Positions 11,996 through 24,700 of a DNA stretch of 64,000 nt are shown here, in pieces. Positions within the stretch are counted from its first letter, which is position 1. Each line of letters begins with the position of its first letter. The DNA lies in NCBI GenBank assembly GCA_025331565.1, contig JAFREQ010000012.1:11832501-11896500 (forward strand), read 5' to 3'. The notes below the pieces were generated by a model. That model was given only the letters and a program-made list of their open reading frames with translations, was not told the origin of the DNA and searched no databases. The DNA is from Holacanthus passer (taxonomy: Eukaryota; Chordata; Actinopteri; Pomacanthidae). A program made the translations under genes and the position numbers.

Positions 11996-12574
11996 TTAAT
12001 AGCCATAAATAAAAAGAAGAACAGATAACAACCACAGCCATGTCATTTTAAAGCTGGGAGCGTGATCTTTAGCTTGTGGGTCCTGGCAGCCTCCGGCGTT
12101 GTTACTTGGCTTTGAATTTCCAGGGTTTCCCTCAAAATGGACCGGCAGGCATTGGTTGTCCAGCACTTCACAGGCCAGGATCAGATGTTTGGTTTCCTCT
12201 CGGACGCTCCTGATGCCGCACGTCCCCGGTTCACTCCTCACCGTGACGAAAGTGAAAGGCTGCCGGCTGATGCACAGGTTGTCCTTGTACACCTTCCCCC
12301 CTTTGTTCGTGCACACATCCCTCACCATGTCCAGGTCTTTTGGACTGAGGAAGGACTGCGTGGGTCTGTCACAGCCTCCATTATTCCTGATGTACTTCTC
12401 CCATTCGTTCTGGTCAGTAGAAGAAGGAGTTCCTGAGCGAATGTGGCGTTTGATGAAGGTGTTGTAGCCGTTGTTCCATTTGGAGCGCTGGCAGGGAGCA
12501 CTGTTTTTAGCAAACGTTTGATGACCCAGCAGGAGACAGACGGCAAGAGGAAGAAAAGCCCTGAGAGCCGCCAT
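11996..12574 (-). CDS. RNase A-superfamily (angiogenin-like) protein with hydrophobic C-terminal tail
   Basis: 192 residues in one coding exon, as usual for this family. Signal peptide at about 1-22. The His12-equivalent is H44 in NTFIKRHI. The His119-equivalent is H146 in CLPVHFEG. The block DNLCISRQPF (98-107) matches the angiogenin ENLRIS region, and HLILACE (130-136) matches the family's VVACE strand. Two oddities: the canonical CK-xxNTF motif with the catalytic lysine is CDRPTQSF (68-75), so the lysine is absent (R70 is the nearest basic residue); and after the RNase fold there is a Ser/Asn/Gly/Pro linker (149-176) ending in MTWLWLLSVLLFIYGY, resembling a GPI-attachment or membrane tail. 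Eight cysteines follow the signal peptide: 28, 68, 88, 101, 119, 135, 142, 163. Presumably secretory and possibly membrane-tethered; RNase activity is uncertain. Fish relatives have host-defence or angiogenic roles, but that is family knowledge only. Confidence 0.85.
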   Translation of the reverse strand: MAALRAFLPLAVCLLLGHQTFAKNSAPCQRSKWNNGYNTFIKRHIRSGTPSSTDQNEWEKYIRNNGGCDRPTQSFLSPKDLDMVRDVCTNKGGKVYKDNLCISRQPFTFVTVRSEPGTCGIRSVREETKHLILACEVLDNQCLPVHFEGNPGNSKPSNNAGGCQDPQAKDHAPSFKMTWLWLLSVLLFIYGY

Positions 12575-12587
12575 TACCCAGCTGTCC

Positions 12588-12786
12588 TAGAGTGAAACAA
12601 AGACGATAAAGAACACTACACATTACATCCATTCACCACCACCTTTTTCTGTTTTACAAATAACTCACATGGCATGTAATAGACAGCATGAACAAGAGTC
12701 TGACAAAGCCACAGCTGTGCACTTTTAAAACCATGAAACCAGGACAGGATTTGGCAAACAGCTGCTTGATGAGAGAACTTCCCTAC
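12588..12786 (-). other. 5'UTR intron of the RNase-like gene (predicted)
   Basis: On the minus strand a donor CAAG|GTAGGG (GT at 12786-12785) and an acceptor TTTCACTCTAG (AG at 12588-12587) flank a 199-bp intron, leaving a 12-nt leader before the ATG at 12574-12572. A non-coding first exon followed by a single coding exon is the usual layout of vertebrate RNase A genes. The first exon's 5' end is not located. Confidence 0.55.
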
Positions 12787-12839
12787 CTTGTTTTGGCAGC
12801 AGCGGCAGCTTGTGTGAGTTACAGGTGACCTAAAGGCTC

Positions 12840-15000
12840 CACATGTGAGATCTTTCCTTCTGTGTTTCAGTTACGGTTCCACATTTCACTTCCTGTAAGA
12901 AAGAGCAGGAGTGATCGAATGTGTGTGCATTGCTTCATTCCCTCCACATGGTTGTGCTTTAGAGCAGCGTGAACCAGCCATAAATAACCCTTTAAGGTCC
13001 AGTGTGCTTATTTTTGGACGCTTGCTGTGTGTGTTCGCAGCCTTTAGCACTGCTGTAACTTCAATATATGTTTGACCTTGTTTTGGTCATCAGGGGATAT
13101 GTCTTCAGTATCACATATAAGATGTGCAGCAGAAATAGCAATATAATAGTAGATTGTCTGCTAATTGTGCCTACATGGAGAGATCTAAATCATGGTAATT
13201 TCCAGTTAGATCTGCATTCATCTTCTTCTTCCATTAAGATTCTTGAAATTGCTTTAGATTTAATTAAAAGGCCAAAATATAAAGTGATCAAAAACATTTA
13301 TCTGGCAGTTTAGATGCATGTATACAAATGTTTGTATGTATGTTTTATTCAGTTTAATCTCAGTAAATATGGAAAAAAACATATTTTACAATTCTAATTG
13401 ATTCTATTAAGCAAACCTTAACAGCATGTTTAATGCAAATGAAATTAGTTTCATGTCATCATAAAGTCAGCCCCTAAAACAGACAGAGGTAATGCTGTAG
13501 CTTTCTGTGTTAAAAATAAATTGAGAAAAATGGTTTCATAAGTCAAACATAACTACAGAGAGCTTCCTCATTGTCTCATTTCTGATTTCTCTGTTTGTCC
13601 AATTCCTTCTCTCTTACACTTGTTCACAATAACCAATAGTCTTATTCCTTAGATAATGCATTAGCATATATTATTAATGGACATAAAACTGAGAAATAAA
13701 TATATAAATGTGTATAAAATTAATGATACATCATCTGCTGTCTCTTCCTCCTGCTGACCTAATTTCCTAATTTTCAATATGCAATTAATCAAATGCCCTA
13801 ATTCAGTATTTCTCAAACCCGCAAACGAAAGATTTTCCCAGTTTATTTTAATTTTGATTCTAGGCCACATCGAAGACATTGTTTTGTGTCCCCACAGTCT
13901 GCATAGTGAAATGAAGTAGGTTATGCCTTGAGTTGCATATTGAAGGTTAAAATGCATCAGGCGTGCAGAGAGAGAGAAAATCCTGCTGAAGGTTAATGAT
14001 AACTGAAAGGAAAGGATTAAATATAGTGGAATTATTTTTTTACAGTATATGTTTTTCTTTTCCTTGTGTGTCTCTATGTTTTCTGTCTCAAGTTATTTCA
14101 TTCTCAATTAGTGATTAAAAAAATTAATGTTTCATGTCTTCCTTTAGCTTTTTTCCTGAAATTTCCCATATTTAAACTGACAATTTCCCCTAAAATCTCT
14201 GTGATCCTGGAGTCTGCATCGGTTTGATCAATGGTTTTAAACTTTATATTAAATCCTATATTTGATATCAACTGTTAAAACTGCATAACCAGTTTAGTGT
14301 AATTTGTATTTCAAAATGCAGTTGTATATCAAATATATCATATATCAAATTTCCTTCTTCTGTCTCTACCTCCCCGGAAATCAGGGATGCAAACGTTCTC
14401 CCCTTTTCTTTCTATCAGCTGGGGAAAGGAAGAACTGGAGAGATCTGTTGCAGTCCGTCCACTGTTTGAGGTGAACCCCCCCTCAGGTAGCATGGTTTAG
14501 GCCGGCCAGGGTATGAGAGGCCAGGTGGCTCTTTTTGGAAGCACATGTGGTCGTTGATGAACTCAGCTGGCTCACAGGGAAAAGAGCAAACAGCAAAAGA
14601 TCACGAAGTAGGAAAACACATGGATAGACACATACAGCATCTGTTCTATCTAGAGCACACCTGAACATGTTTCAATCGTAAAATGTCCTAGGTATTCTGG
14701 CATGAAGTGAGAGTCAGTCCAAAGCTTGAAGTCTCCTGTCCAACCTTATGAAACAACCTAATCACAATCGTCTCCAAGTGGACTGTGTGAAATCCTCTCT
14801 GCTGCAAACAGAAACCTGATTAGAGGCAAGAACTATCTTGAATGATAAAAAATCTTATGCAGAGTTTATTAGATTGCTTGAGATAATTTAGACCTCGTCT
14901 GGTTCAACTGGGCCGATATTTAAGTTACAAGTTGCAATATAAGTCAACAAGCGGACAGGAAACATAGGTGGGTCTACTTTGTTTAATAGTGATCCACATA
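12840..15000. other. Intergenic region between the RNase-like gene and ca14
   Basis: AT-rich DNA with no frame supported by homology or splice signals. Short open frames at 13068-13313 and 13661-13957 have AT-driven composition and no recognisable domain. No microsatellite longer than about 20 bp is seen. Confidence 0.5.
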
Positions 15001-15060
15001 TTGTCACACACACAATGAGGCAATCAAAGCAGGTGAAGTTACCATTCAAGTATTTTAATG
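15000..15060 (-). terminator. ca14: Candidate poly(A) site of ca14
   Basis: On the minus strand an ATTAAA variant signal lies at 15059-15054, followed 35-55 nt downstream by a GT-rich TTGTGTGTGTGAC element (15015-15003). This gives a 3'UTR of roughly 700 nt. Earlier sites are possible. Confidence 0.45.
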
Positions 15061-15744
15061 AGGTGCCCGTGTTGGCGAGTTATATACAGCAAACAAAAAA
15101 AAAAATCAATCACACAAAGATGATATATGGCACCAAAAATAATTTTTCCTAATAGAATGAACACATGTACATAAATATAACTCAACCATTTACAACATAA
15201 CAACATGGACAGAATCAGTTTATACTACACATTTTAAATCCCTTCATCATAGATTTCTAATTCATTTAATAGGATCCCCTGTGTGTTTTAATACCAAGCT
15301 TTCCAATTTGTCTCAATGCTAAAGTCTTGGGGTAAAAGAAAATAATAATATTACACTGGGTATAAATTCACAGGTAAACATTTCATAAGTCTATTACAGT
15401 TCATACAGTGCAGTGTGCTTGTGTTTCAAGGCAGGATGAACAGGAAATAACAGCCAAACATGTGCAACTAAAAAAAAAATATCATACAAAGTATTTACAC
15501 AAACCAATCATGCATCCCAAGCATTGCAAGAGCAAACATACGACTCAGAGCCAGCAAACTGACATTTATACCATCGTGTGCAAACTGAACAAAATGTCCC
15601 AACCAAGACTGCCAACATCACTGAATCTGGGTGGGAAGAATACTGATAACAGGTGATCGGGGCAGCAGGTGATTTGTCCTGTGTCCAGATGACTATATAA
15701 AATAACTGTGAGTGGCCGAGGCCTGAAGTGGACCGTGCTGTCAG

Positions 15745-18700
15745 CTAGGGCTCGGTTTGAGGAGACGGTGAAGGTTCTTCTTTCTTTTCTCCTTCAGAGG
15801 TCGTGTTCAGGGCCATGTCTTGTTTTTTCTGTTTTGCTTTCTCTGGCTCCTTCATCCTGAAACATCAAAGGGAAGAGTCATTCCCACTGAGTCATCCCAT
15901 ATGCTGCAAGTGTGCTGTTGGTGTAGTTTGCTATGTTGTCCAGCAGAGGTCCTCATGTGTTAAAGAATACATGGAAGGTTGTGCATACAGTAAGTTTAGG
16001 GCTCTAGTATGAAATAAAATGACTGATGGATGCCTAAATGTTGTTCAGTTACCGCTATAAGATGGTTTAAGTGGCCTGAGACTGTGATATGTTATATGAT
16101 TATTAATAGGGTAAATATGTACGAGAAGGAAGAAACATGTTAACATGTCGACTGCTTGTGGCTGCATCACGTCTGAATGTCCACTGGAGGCATTTCAAAA
16201 GCAGAGCACCTGTTCTTCAGCAGCTACTTTTCCAACATAGTTTTAAATTGTTTTTCCATGTTTCAACTGCGACAGAGCCAGAACACGTCCCCTCTGCATC
16301 CAGTGAACATTGCAGGTTCTGCTGTAGGTGCATCAACAGCCAGTCAAACGCCTAAAACTTCGGGATCAGATTATTCTTCTTAGTATAGACTGATGTTAAA
16401 GAATTTCTAAAACACAGGTAACACTGAGGGAAGTCCCTGAAAGATTTCTTCACAGTCTGTGGAACTTCTTTAAGGGCGTACGCTAATGGTACAGACACAC
16501 TGGATCCATTGACATGTAGATGAATCCTATTCGTTTTCTATGAAGAGCAGGAGATCTGGCCACGCTGTGCATGATGGACACGGCACCAAACTAATCACCG
16601 TATCTGAACGTGCTTAATCACAACTCAGCCTCAACTTTAAGCAAATGAGTCTGTCCTGTTCAATGCACCAGGCTAACAAAAATCAGATGAGACTATGAAA
16701 CTAAGTAGTGCTGATAAAATATGAATCACAATTCTGTTACTGCGTTGCCTATGTCTCATTCAGAGACATATTTATTCTACTGTTAAGCTGCAATCTGAGA
16801 ACGTTTGTGATCAAAACTAAGCAATGCCCAACTCACAGTATATCAGCCACCAGTATCTGGATGCACCGGATGCAAATGTGTCCTTGCTGGATTCTGTATG
16901 TCTGCACCTTAAGGCTGGAGATATACTTGCTTTTTAACCACTGATTCGTGCTGACAACCAGTTGCATTGTGAACAGTGGCACCATCGTAGGCCCCTAAAT
17001 TATGATAATGATATGCATGTTTCTCTCGTTCTGCCAATGAGAGAAATTGATGACGAGAAACATCAGCAGTATTTTCGAATGTCCACCACACAAACGCATA
17101 GTTAAAAGCAAGCATATTTCCAGCCTAAGAGAGGTGTTAAAATCTAGCCCCAGAGGATAAGTGACTATGTTTGAGTGGTTAAAGAAAAGAGATGTGGTCA
17201 GGAATCTAACTCTCAGAAATCAAAGTTAAGGTTTCGAACAGTGACCTTGGCATGGGAGCAGGCCGGTTACTGGGTAGGACGTCCCAGCTAGAGGTAGAGC
17301 TGTCGCAGATTAAAAAAGACAGAATCACATGACCAAAAACAGAGAAAATATTGGATTTAACAGTTCTCATTAGGTAGAGGGATTGAAGCTGACATTATAA
17401 AGTAACACGGCTGATTGATATTATGAAAACCAGTGGTTCCCAAAGAGGAAGGGTCCAGGGGGCACCCAGAAAAAACTCATAACTTCACTGTAATCTCATT
17501 TGGATTTGAATAAAGAGAGATGATTACAGGAATCACTGAGTCTATACCACAACATATCCAACAATGAAAATATGTACACTATGTATTGAATCACATTTAT
17601 ATAGTTCCTGTATGGGAACATATATGGCAACTTTAGGAACCCCTGATCAAAGCAGTGTAAAGGTTAATCACTGGCTGGAGGGACACAGGGGGAAACCCAC
17701 CACATACTTCCATCAATCAGGGGTAATTATGAGAGAAAATAATAAGGGTGTTGGGAAACAGCCATGTTATTGCAGCAGAGGTCAGAGCAGATTATCCTCA
17801 GCGCAGATCTTATGGGTCACTTTAAACTTTTATGGTGAAACCTTACAAAGAGGATTTACTGACATTTCCATTAGAGCACAACCAACACTGTTTCAACACC
17901 AATGCCAGAATACAGTATCTGACATAAGACAAAATCAGCCAGTAACATCAGCCAATGTATTGGTCAGACTCAAATTTCTAAAGTTCAGTTTTTCAACCTA
18001 AATCTCAAATCCTGCTGCCGTGTACAGACATGACTGTGGGTACGCAGGACTCTTGTTCTACTTTAGTTTCTTATCAAATAAAATCCAAGATCTGCGCTTA
18101 AGGATATCTGTCAAGCTTAAGAAGAAGAAGTCACAACAACACTGTCAGTGCTAGCTGTGCATCCTGGTCAGTATTGAGATCAGGTAAACCACCTGTTTAC
18201 CGCGACTGTTTCGTGGTGGAGGAGTGTAAAAAATCTGCCAAGAGACGGGAGATGGAGAATGAGAAGAGAGTGGATTCTTCCACAGTGGCAGCTCCCACTG
18301 TTTCTGCAGATCGCCCAGTTAAACCAGAACTGCAGCAGACTGGTGGCCGGTGTCAGGTCAGCTGACATGACCGAGATACGCGGCAAAGCTCCTTACCGTA
18401 TCGTCTTCACGATGAAGCGAATGATCACTGCCAGACCTACGCAGCCACACATCACTCCTATTACTATCGCTGTCACTTCACCTGCAGGAGAAAAACACAC
18501 AAAGAGGCACGACAGATGAAGAAGTATTGATGTCTTTTTTTTTTGCAAAAGCATGCAGGATAATCATATGTAGTCTTACCAGATGAGAGCTCCTTCCCTG
18601 ATTCTACAACAAATAAAAGATTGAATAAATCATCATCAGTGGATTTGATCTTTCTGTCATACATTTTTTACACATTGATTTGCTGTTTAATCTCGACAGA

Positions 18701-21700
18701 ATGTGCTGTTCAGCTGTTTGAAAACGTTATGTCTAGTCAGTGTTGCTGCCTTTGACAGCAGTGCTGATATCACAGGCCTTCCAGTTGAGTCACTCACTAC
18801 AATGAGCACTTTACACAAATTCTTTCTCCTTTGTCTTTGTCTACCACTCTGTCTCCCTCTTTCACTTCTCTGTGTCTCTTTTTTTCCTCTCCCTTTTTCT
18901 CAGTTAGACTCGCGTGATAACAATGGAGTCAGTGTTTGGTTTTTGCAAATCCTTTTCTCTAATCAGCTCGCAAACAAACACTGCTCCCCCATGCTTTTCC
19001 TCCACTTCCCACTTTATTTCTGTCTCGCTCTCTATTCCTGCCTCCAAAGGTTCTTTCCCTCAGACAAAGTCACCGGTAATCCTTAATATTCCCACATTTC
19101 TCTCCACATTCCACTTTTGCTCTCTGCATGGATTGTGCTAATTGCTAGCTTTGGTCTGCGGGGCCACCCACCGGCTTGTTATTGAGGTTTGCATTATAAG
19201 CGGTGTGCTGGCATTGCAATCCGACATTGTAGACGTGCTGGTGGGGTAAAGCACTGGAGCTCACAGCAGTTTGTCTGTGACCTTTTGCAACTTCACATTT
19301 GTGCAGTCTGAAATATACTAATGATATATTCAGTGATGGAAAGTACATTTACTCAAGCACTGCACTTAAGTACAATTTTGAGGTACTTTACTTTGTCTTT
19401 TCATGGTACTTTCTACTTCTGTGTCACTATATTTCAGAGGGAGACGTTTTACTTTTTATTCAGGACACTTATTTGACAGCTTTGACTAATAGTTGCTTTA
19501 CACTCAAAATATATCAAGAGCTTATAAAATATGGTATTTTGTATTAAATTAAACCACACAGTTTATACAAGTACAGCTGAAGCAATTAGCTAACTGACAG
19601 AAAATAATTGTCAACTACTTTAATTATTGTAATTATGATTATTATTTTTAATAACGTTTATATTTAATACCTTTTATTTTTGTCCTATTGGTTGGAGAAA
19701 ACAAGCATTGTGAAGGTTTCACTTTGGCCTCTGGTTATTTGTGAGAGCATCAATCAATCAATTTATCAATCCATAATTTAAAGGAGCTCCACCTCCACCC
19801 CAACAGAAACACCCTTCCTTTATATTACTGTATATTAAAGTAATAATAATCAGATTATAATGTGTGATTCCTAACACAGTACGTGTTTATCTTTGATGAA
19901 AACAGTCAACAAGGGCGAGTGGATGTCATATTTTAAAACGATATATAATCTCTCCCTACATGCTCTGTGTGTCTAACCTGCAGTGAAGGAGGTGAAGATG
20001 ACCCTGTGGTTGAGTGGCTGTGTCGCTCGGTAGTTGTCCTGCAGCAGCATCCTGTCGGCCTCTTCAGCTTTACTGGAGTAAAGTATGGTCTCCATTTTCA
20101 GCAGCTGCAGCAGAGTGAGTCAAGCCATGTTTACAGTTTTACTTTTTCCGACACAAATAAGGGCAATTTAAATATCAGTTGTTGTTCTTTTTACACTAAA
20201 GTAATTACTGTGACACTAACAATGTATTGGAGCAGTGATCTGATTCATATTCACCATTCTTATCAATAATTTACTTTTGATTATAAATAGATGTACAAAT
20301 AATCTCACACACTAACTTAATCCCATAAATTTAACCTGTGTCTGAAGAGGAACCTCAAAATATACAGCTATCTTTGTATGATGTTCACTTATGCTTATAC
20401 CTTTTTCATGCAATCTTTAAAAAAGACCTTAATGTAGACGTTTTTGTAAAATGAGATCTACCACAAATTAATTAATTAATTAATTAATTAAAACTGCTGG
20501 ACTTTATCAGGCAAACATTGCATCCACCAGAAGAAGAAAATTCTCAGTTAATCCACACTAATGCACATTATTGTACTGTATTAATAATGATTGAGAGATT
20601 ATCTAGTTTGTTTTACTTCTTACAACAACATTGGATTATTCAATTTAGGCATTGGATATTTCAATGGATCAGTTTGTCTTATAGGGGGATCCACCAAGGA
20701 CAAAAATGTGTCTCCTTTTGATGGGTTTGAGTGTCTCAGCTCTACCTGTGCCTTTGAGATTTGAACTCTCTCATGAAACAAGCTCCAGATGACGCTCTGG
20801 TGGCAGGGCGGCGTTGTAAGTGAGCCGTTGTAGCGATAGTAACGTCCCAGATCTTTAGGGAGCAGGGACTGGATGTCAAAGGCTGGGATGGACACCTTCT
20901 GATCTGCAAGTGGCCATAAGAAGGAAGAGAAAATAATACTACGTCAGGTCTTGTAGATGCTACTGCTGGAGCCAAATATCATCAAAGGAAACCCCTCCAT
21001 CATTGTTCCATCAGAATCTTAAATGGCCAAAGCAGTGTGTTTCTATTTATATTTTGCTTTAACAAAATATTTTTATAGGTTCATATCACATAACTCCCTT
21101 TTTTTTCCTGACACGTCGTCATATCTGTTCAATGACTGTTACATTTAAAACCCCAAAATGGAAATGGAAACTGCAAATTACTGAACAGTGAAAGAGAAAG
21201 ACTTAAGCCATCATTAACTTTTGAAAACACTGAGAAGAAGAAATCAAATGTAAAGCAAGTGTTGTGATGAATTTCACATAGACTCACCAGCATGTCTGAT
21301 GCGGCTCAGGTAGTTGAGGATGTTGTTAAATGCCGGGTTGGTCTCCTCACCTGTCTGGGACACCAAAACTCAGGCTTAAGTGTTTATTACATTGCTTAAA
21401 ATTCATTTTTAAACAATAAATCTTCTGCTTAATCTTTCATGATTTAATCTTTCATTTCTAATTTTATAGAGATTGTGTTATTACCACAATGAGAATTCCT
21501 AAAACAGCCAAGCCGTCCCTCTGTGTCATTGCCGCAGACATGTTGGGGTAGAGCTCAGAGTTGTAGTGAACCACATGGAGCTGGAGAGAGGAAGAACACT
21601 GTTAGAGCAAGACAGACGTCCCGGCTTCTGCATTCAAAACGGAGAAAGAGAGAGAAAGGAAAAGCTGCACGCAAACTCATCTTTCCTTCTGAGAGTATGA

Positions 21701-24700
21701 CAGAAGAAAAATAAAGAGGAGACTGAATGAGAGAGAGCTTAATTGTCTCATTATGTAATGACCACTTATGCATGACAGGTTCCATTTTTTTAATTTGTCC
21801 ATGATTTTTTTCCTTTTAATCTGCTTAAATTCCCTCACGCCTCTTCCTCTCCAACCGCTCACCCCTGAAGAAACTGGTGTGTTGGCACTTGTTTACCTGG
21901 ACACTAACAGATGGACAGGAATTCAGGTGCTGAGAAGGCTTACCCTCCCTCCTTACTCCCTCTTTTCTTTTCCTTTCCCTCCAAAGGTTAATCAGTCACT
22001 TAGAAATTGTATGCCTTCCTCGCTTTGGGTTAGGTTTTATTTTATTTCTTTTCCTATCTATCCAAAAACTTTCTGGTCTGTTGCTCTTCAGTCTCTGCAT
22101 TCAGCAACTCGAGAGGATGTGAGTTCAGTGTGTTTCCTATCCCACACTAAACCAGAACAGGGATCCAAGCTCATTCAGCTATGACAGATTTGTGTGTGAG
22201 AGAGACAGTGAGAGAAATTATGACATACAAAGAGGGATATAGTCACAGAGGAATAGGAAGAAAGGGACTAAGATTTCTCACTGTAAACCTAATAGTTAAA
22301 GATACCTACCAACAATGTGTCTTCAATTTGCTTGTTTTAGCAGTCTTAAACTCTAAATTTCCAATTTAGTGACAGCAAGTTAATAATTTAAGGTTTCAAT
22401 ATGAAATTAAATATTACATTTCAAATTGAATATTAAGTAAATTGAATGTGTAGGTTTATTCAGAGTGATTTTTCTCTTCTATTTTAAAACAATAATGTCA
22501 ATTTTTATAATCACAAGAGGTTCAGTCTCACTTCATCCCTTTGTATAAATCCTTAGAAAACTATCATCACACTACTTGACCTCGACCGCCTTTCACTTGA
22601 GTCACACCTCAGCTTGGCCCATTTGTCATGCATTTTACTGTTTACAAAGAGCCATGTTCGGACATACCTCTGCATCTGCACTCAGCCCGTTGATGGTGTG
22701 TTCGCTGCCCCCGTGACTGGGGCCGCCGTTGCCCCAGTGAAGGTGCATTTGCACGGCTGTAAAGAGCCAGGGCAGCCCCGCCACTCCCATCCAGTCCGGC
22801 AGCTCGATCACCGCTGACGGAGAGAAGAGCAAAACAAGGGTTGAGTTCAACAGACTGGGGAAGGATAACTGAGAAAGAAATACTAGGCAGGCATGTGATG
22901 AGAAAAAAATGAATATAATGTTTTTTAATATAGCTTATCTCAGGAATGTATTAATGAGGAGCAAAAAGGTTGCTGCTAGGTTACAGTTGAGGATGGTGCA
23001 GTATAAACAAATCAACCATAAGGCAGCTCGAGTACCTGGAACAGATGAGCTGGCTGCCATACCTGTGTGTCCATTATTGTACAGAGTGAAGGGCCTGTTG
23101 CCGTGCTGACTGTAGCCCAGCGGGGTCAGAGGGACCAGACTGGGGTCATATTTAGTCTGGGTGGTTACCACATCGACAGGGGACTGAGAAGTCCCACCGC
23201 AGTCAGGGAAATACTGCGACCACTCAGACTGACCCACCAAGCCTTTGACAGGAGAAAAGACAGAAACAATGATGACACCCAATCACACAGCCCACTGACT
23301 CGCAGACATTCAGTGAAAAGCCTCCATTGATCAGCCTCTAATGAGACACACAGTCATTCCTGGGTTCAGGTTCACAGCCTTGTGGTGGAGAATTTAATGA
23401 AGCATATAATAACAATAACACTTTAAAAAACATAGTGAAGGTATAACAATGCATGGCGTGATTTCACAATGGTCACAATAGGCAATGAAAGCCTTGTGTA
23501 CATACATAAGTATCTGTGACTGACTGCTGAATGAAAGCTGCTCTGAATTAGACTATCGACACTAAAACTGAAAACGAACTCAAATGTAGGTTTACCTTCT
23601 ATAAAACAAAGAAATTCACATATACCAACAAAAGCACCAGCACTTCATTGACTGGCTAACCGATAATAACCGCAACATAATCAATATGCAGTGTCACTTC
23701 AGCCTTATGTTACTTCTAACCTCGGAAGTATTATCCAGATGTCCTGATATCTTGTAGTTATATTACAAAAGGCCTCATAAGGTGTAGATCTAAAAGGTGT
23801 CAGCAATAACGGTAAACTAAAATGCTGTTAAGCTTAATGAACACCTGCAAAATGTGATCACAATGAATGCAAAATTAACACAGATCACACAAAATACAAA
23901 GAATGATTCGATCTTGCATCAAGTCATATGAAATGTTTTTTTCCTAAACCAGACATGTATAAATGAATATGTTATTCTTGAATTACATTTCAATATCTTC
24001 ATGCCAGTAGAATCTTATAACATGTGTGTATGTGTGTAACACTATTCATGTTGTAAGTAAAATCCCACAGAAATTTCAGACAGATGAAATTATTGTATCC
24101 TATAGCCAGATTTTTAAGAGTTAATAGACTAAATATTGATGTGTTCAAAATCATTTTTTATGGCGGACAAATGTATAAAATGGCTGAATTTTTTTATTGT
24201 CATAACAGAGAAGGTTAACCTCTCTTCACTGTTTTATATGGTTTTCAAATATATTAAAGGAAAAATGATTTCTAAGTGACAAATCTGGCATTTGAACATA
24301 ATTAAAATCTGATTAGTAATTAAGTGATAATAATGTGTACATAAAAATAAATAGCTGACAATTTATAGGTTCGCACTGCACATAGCAGGTCCTCTTTTTT
24401 ATACTGCTAATATCAGCTAGTGTACTTGTGTGTATACTCTATACTTACTGTGTACTAGTACAGCAAAATATGCTCTATATTTCAAATTCTTAGAAACACT
24501 CACTCATTGTTATAAGATAATTTACATGAAAAATTAAGAAAAATTAAGAACAAAAAATATTGGTTAAGTAATTTGGGGGAGAGGAGAGTGACTGAGGTCC
24601 TGTTTCACTGAGTAAAAAAAGAAACCGGCCTCCCCAACTGCATAATAAAAGAACGTAAGAAAAAAAGAGACTGAAAGAAAAAGAGACTGACATGTGAGTC

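Noticed and set aside
12099..12467. Plus-strand open frames opposite the RNase-like gene
   Set aside because: They are antisense shadows of a well-supported coding exon with no independent features.
17425..17470. A hAT-like repeat suggested by CAGTGGTTCCCAAAGAGG
   Set aside because: Only a short match to a common fish repeat start; no second end was found.
15745..18481. A separate small gene for the last two ca14 exons
   Set aside because: Splice phases join them exactly to the carbonic anhydrase exons and they encode the transmembrane and cytoplasmic tail expected of CA14.
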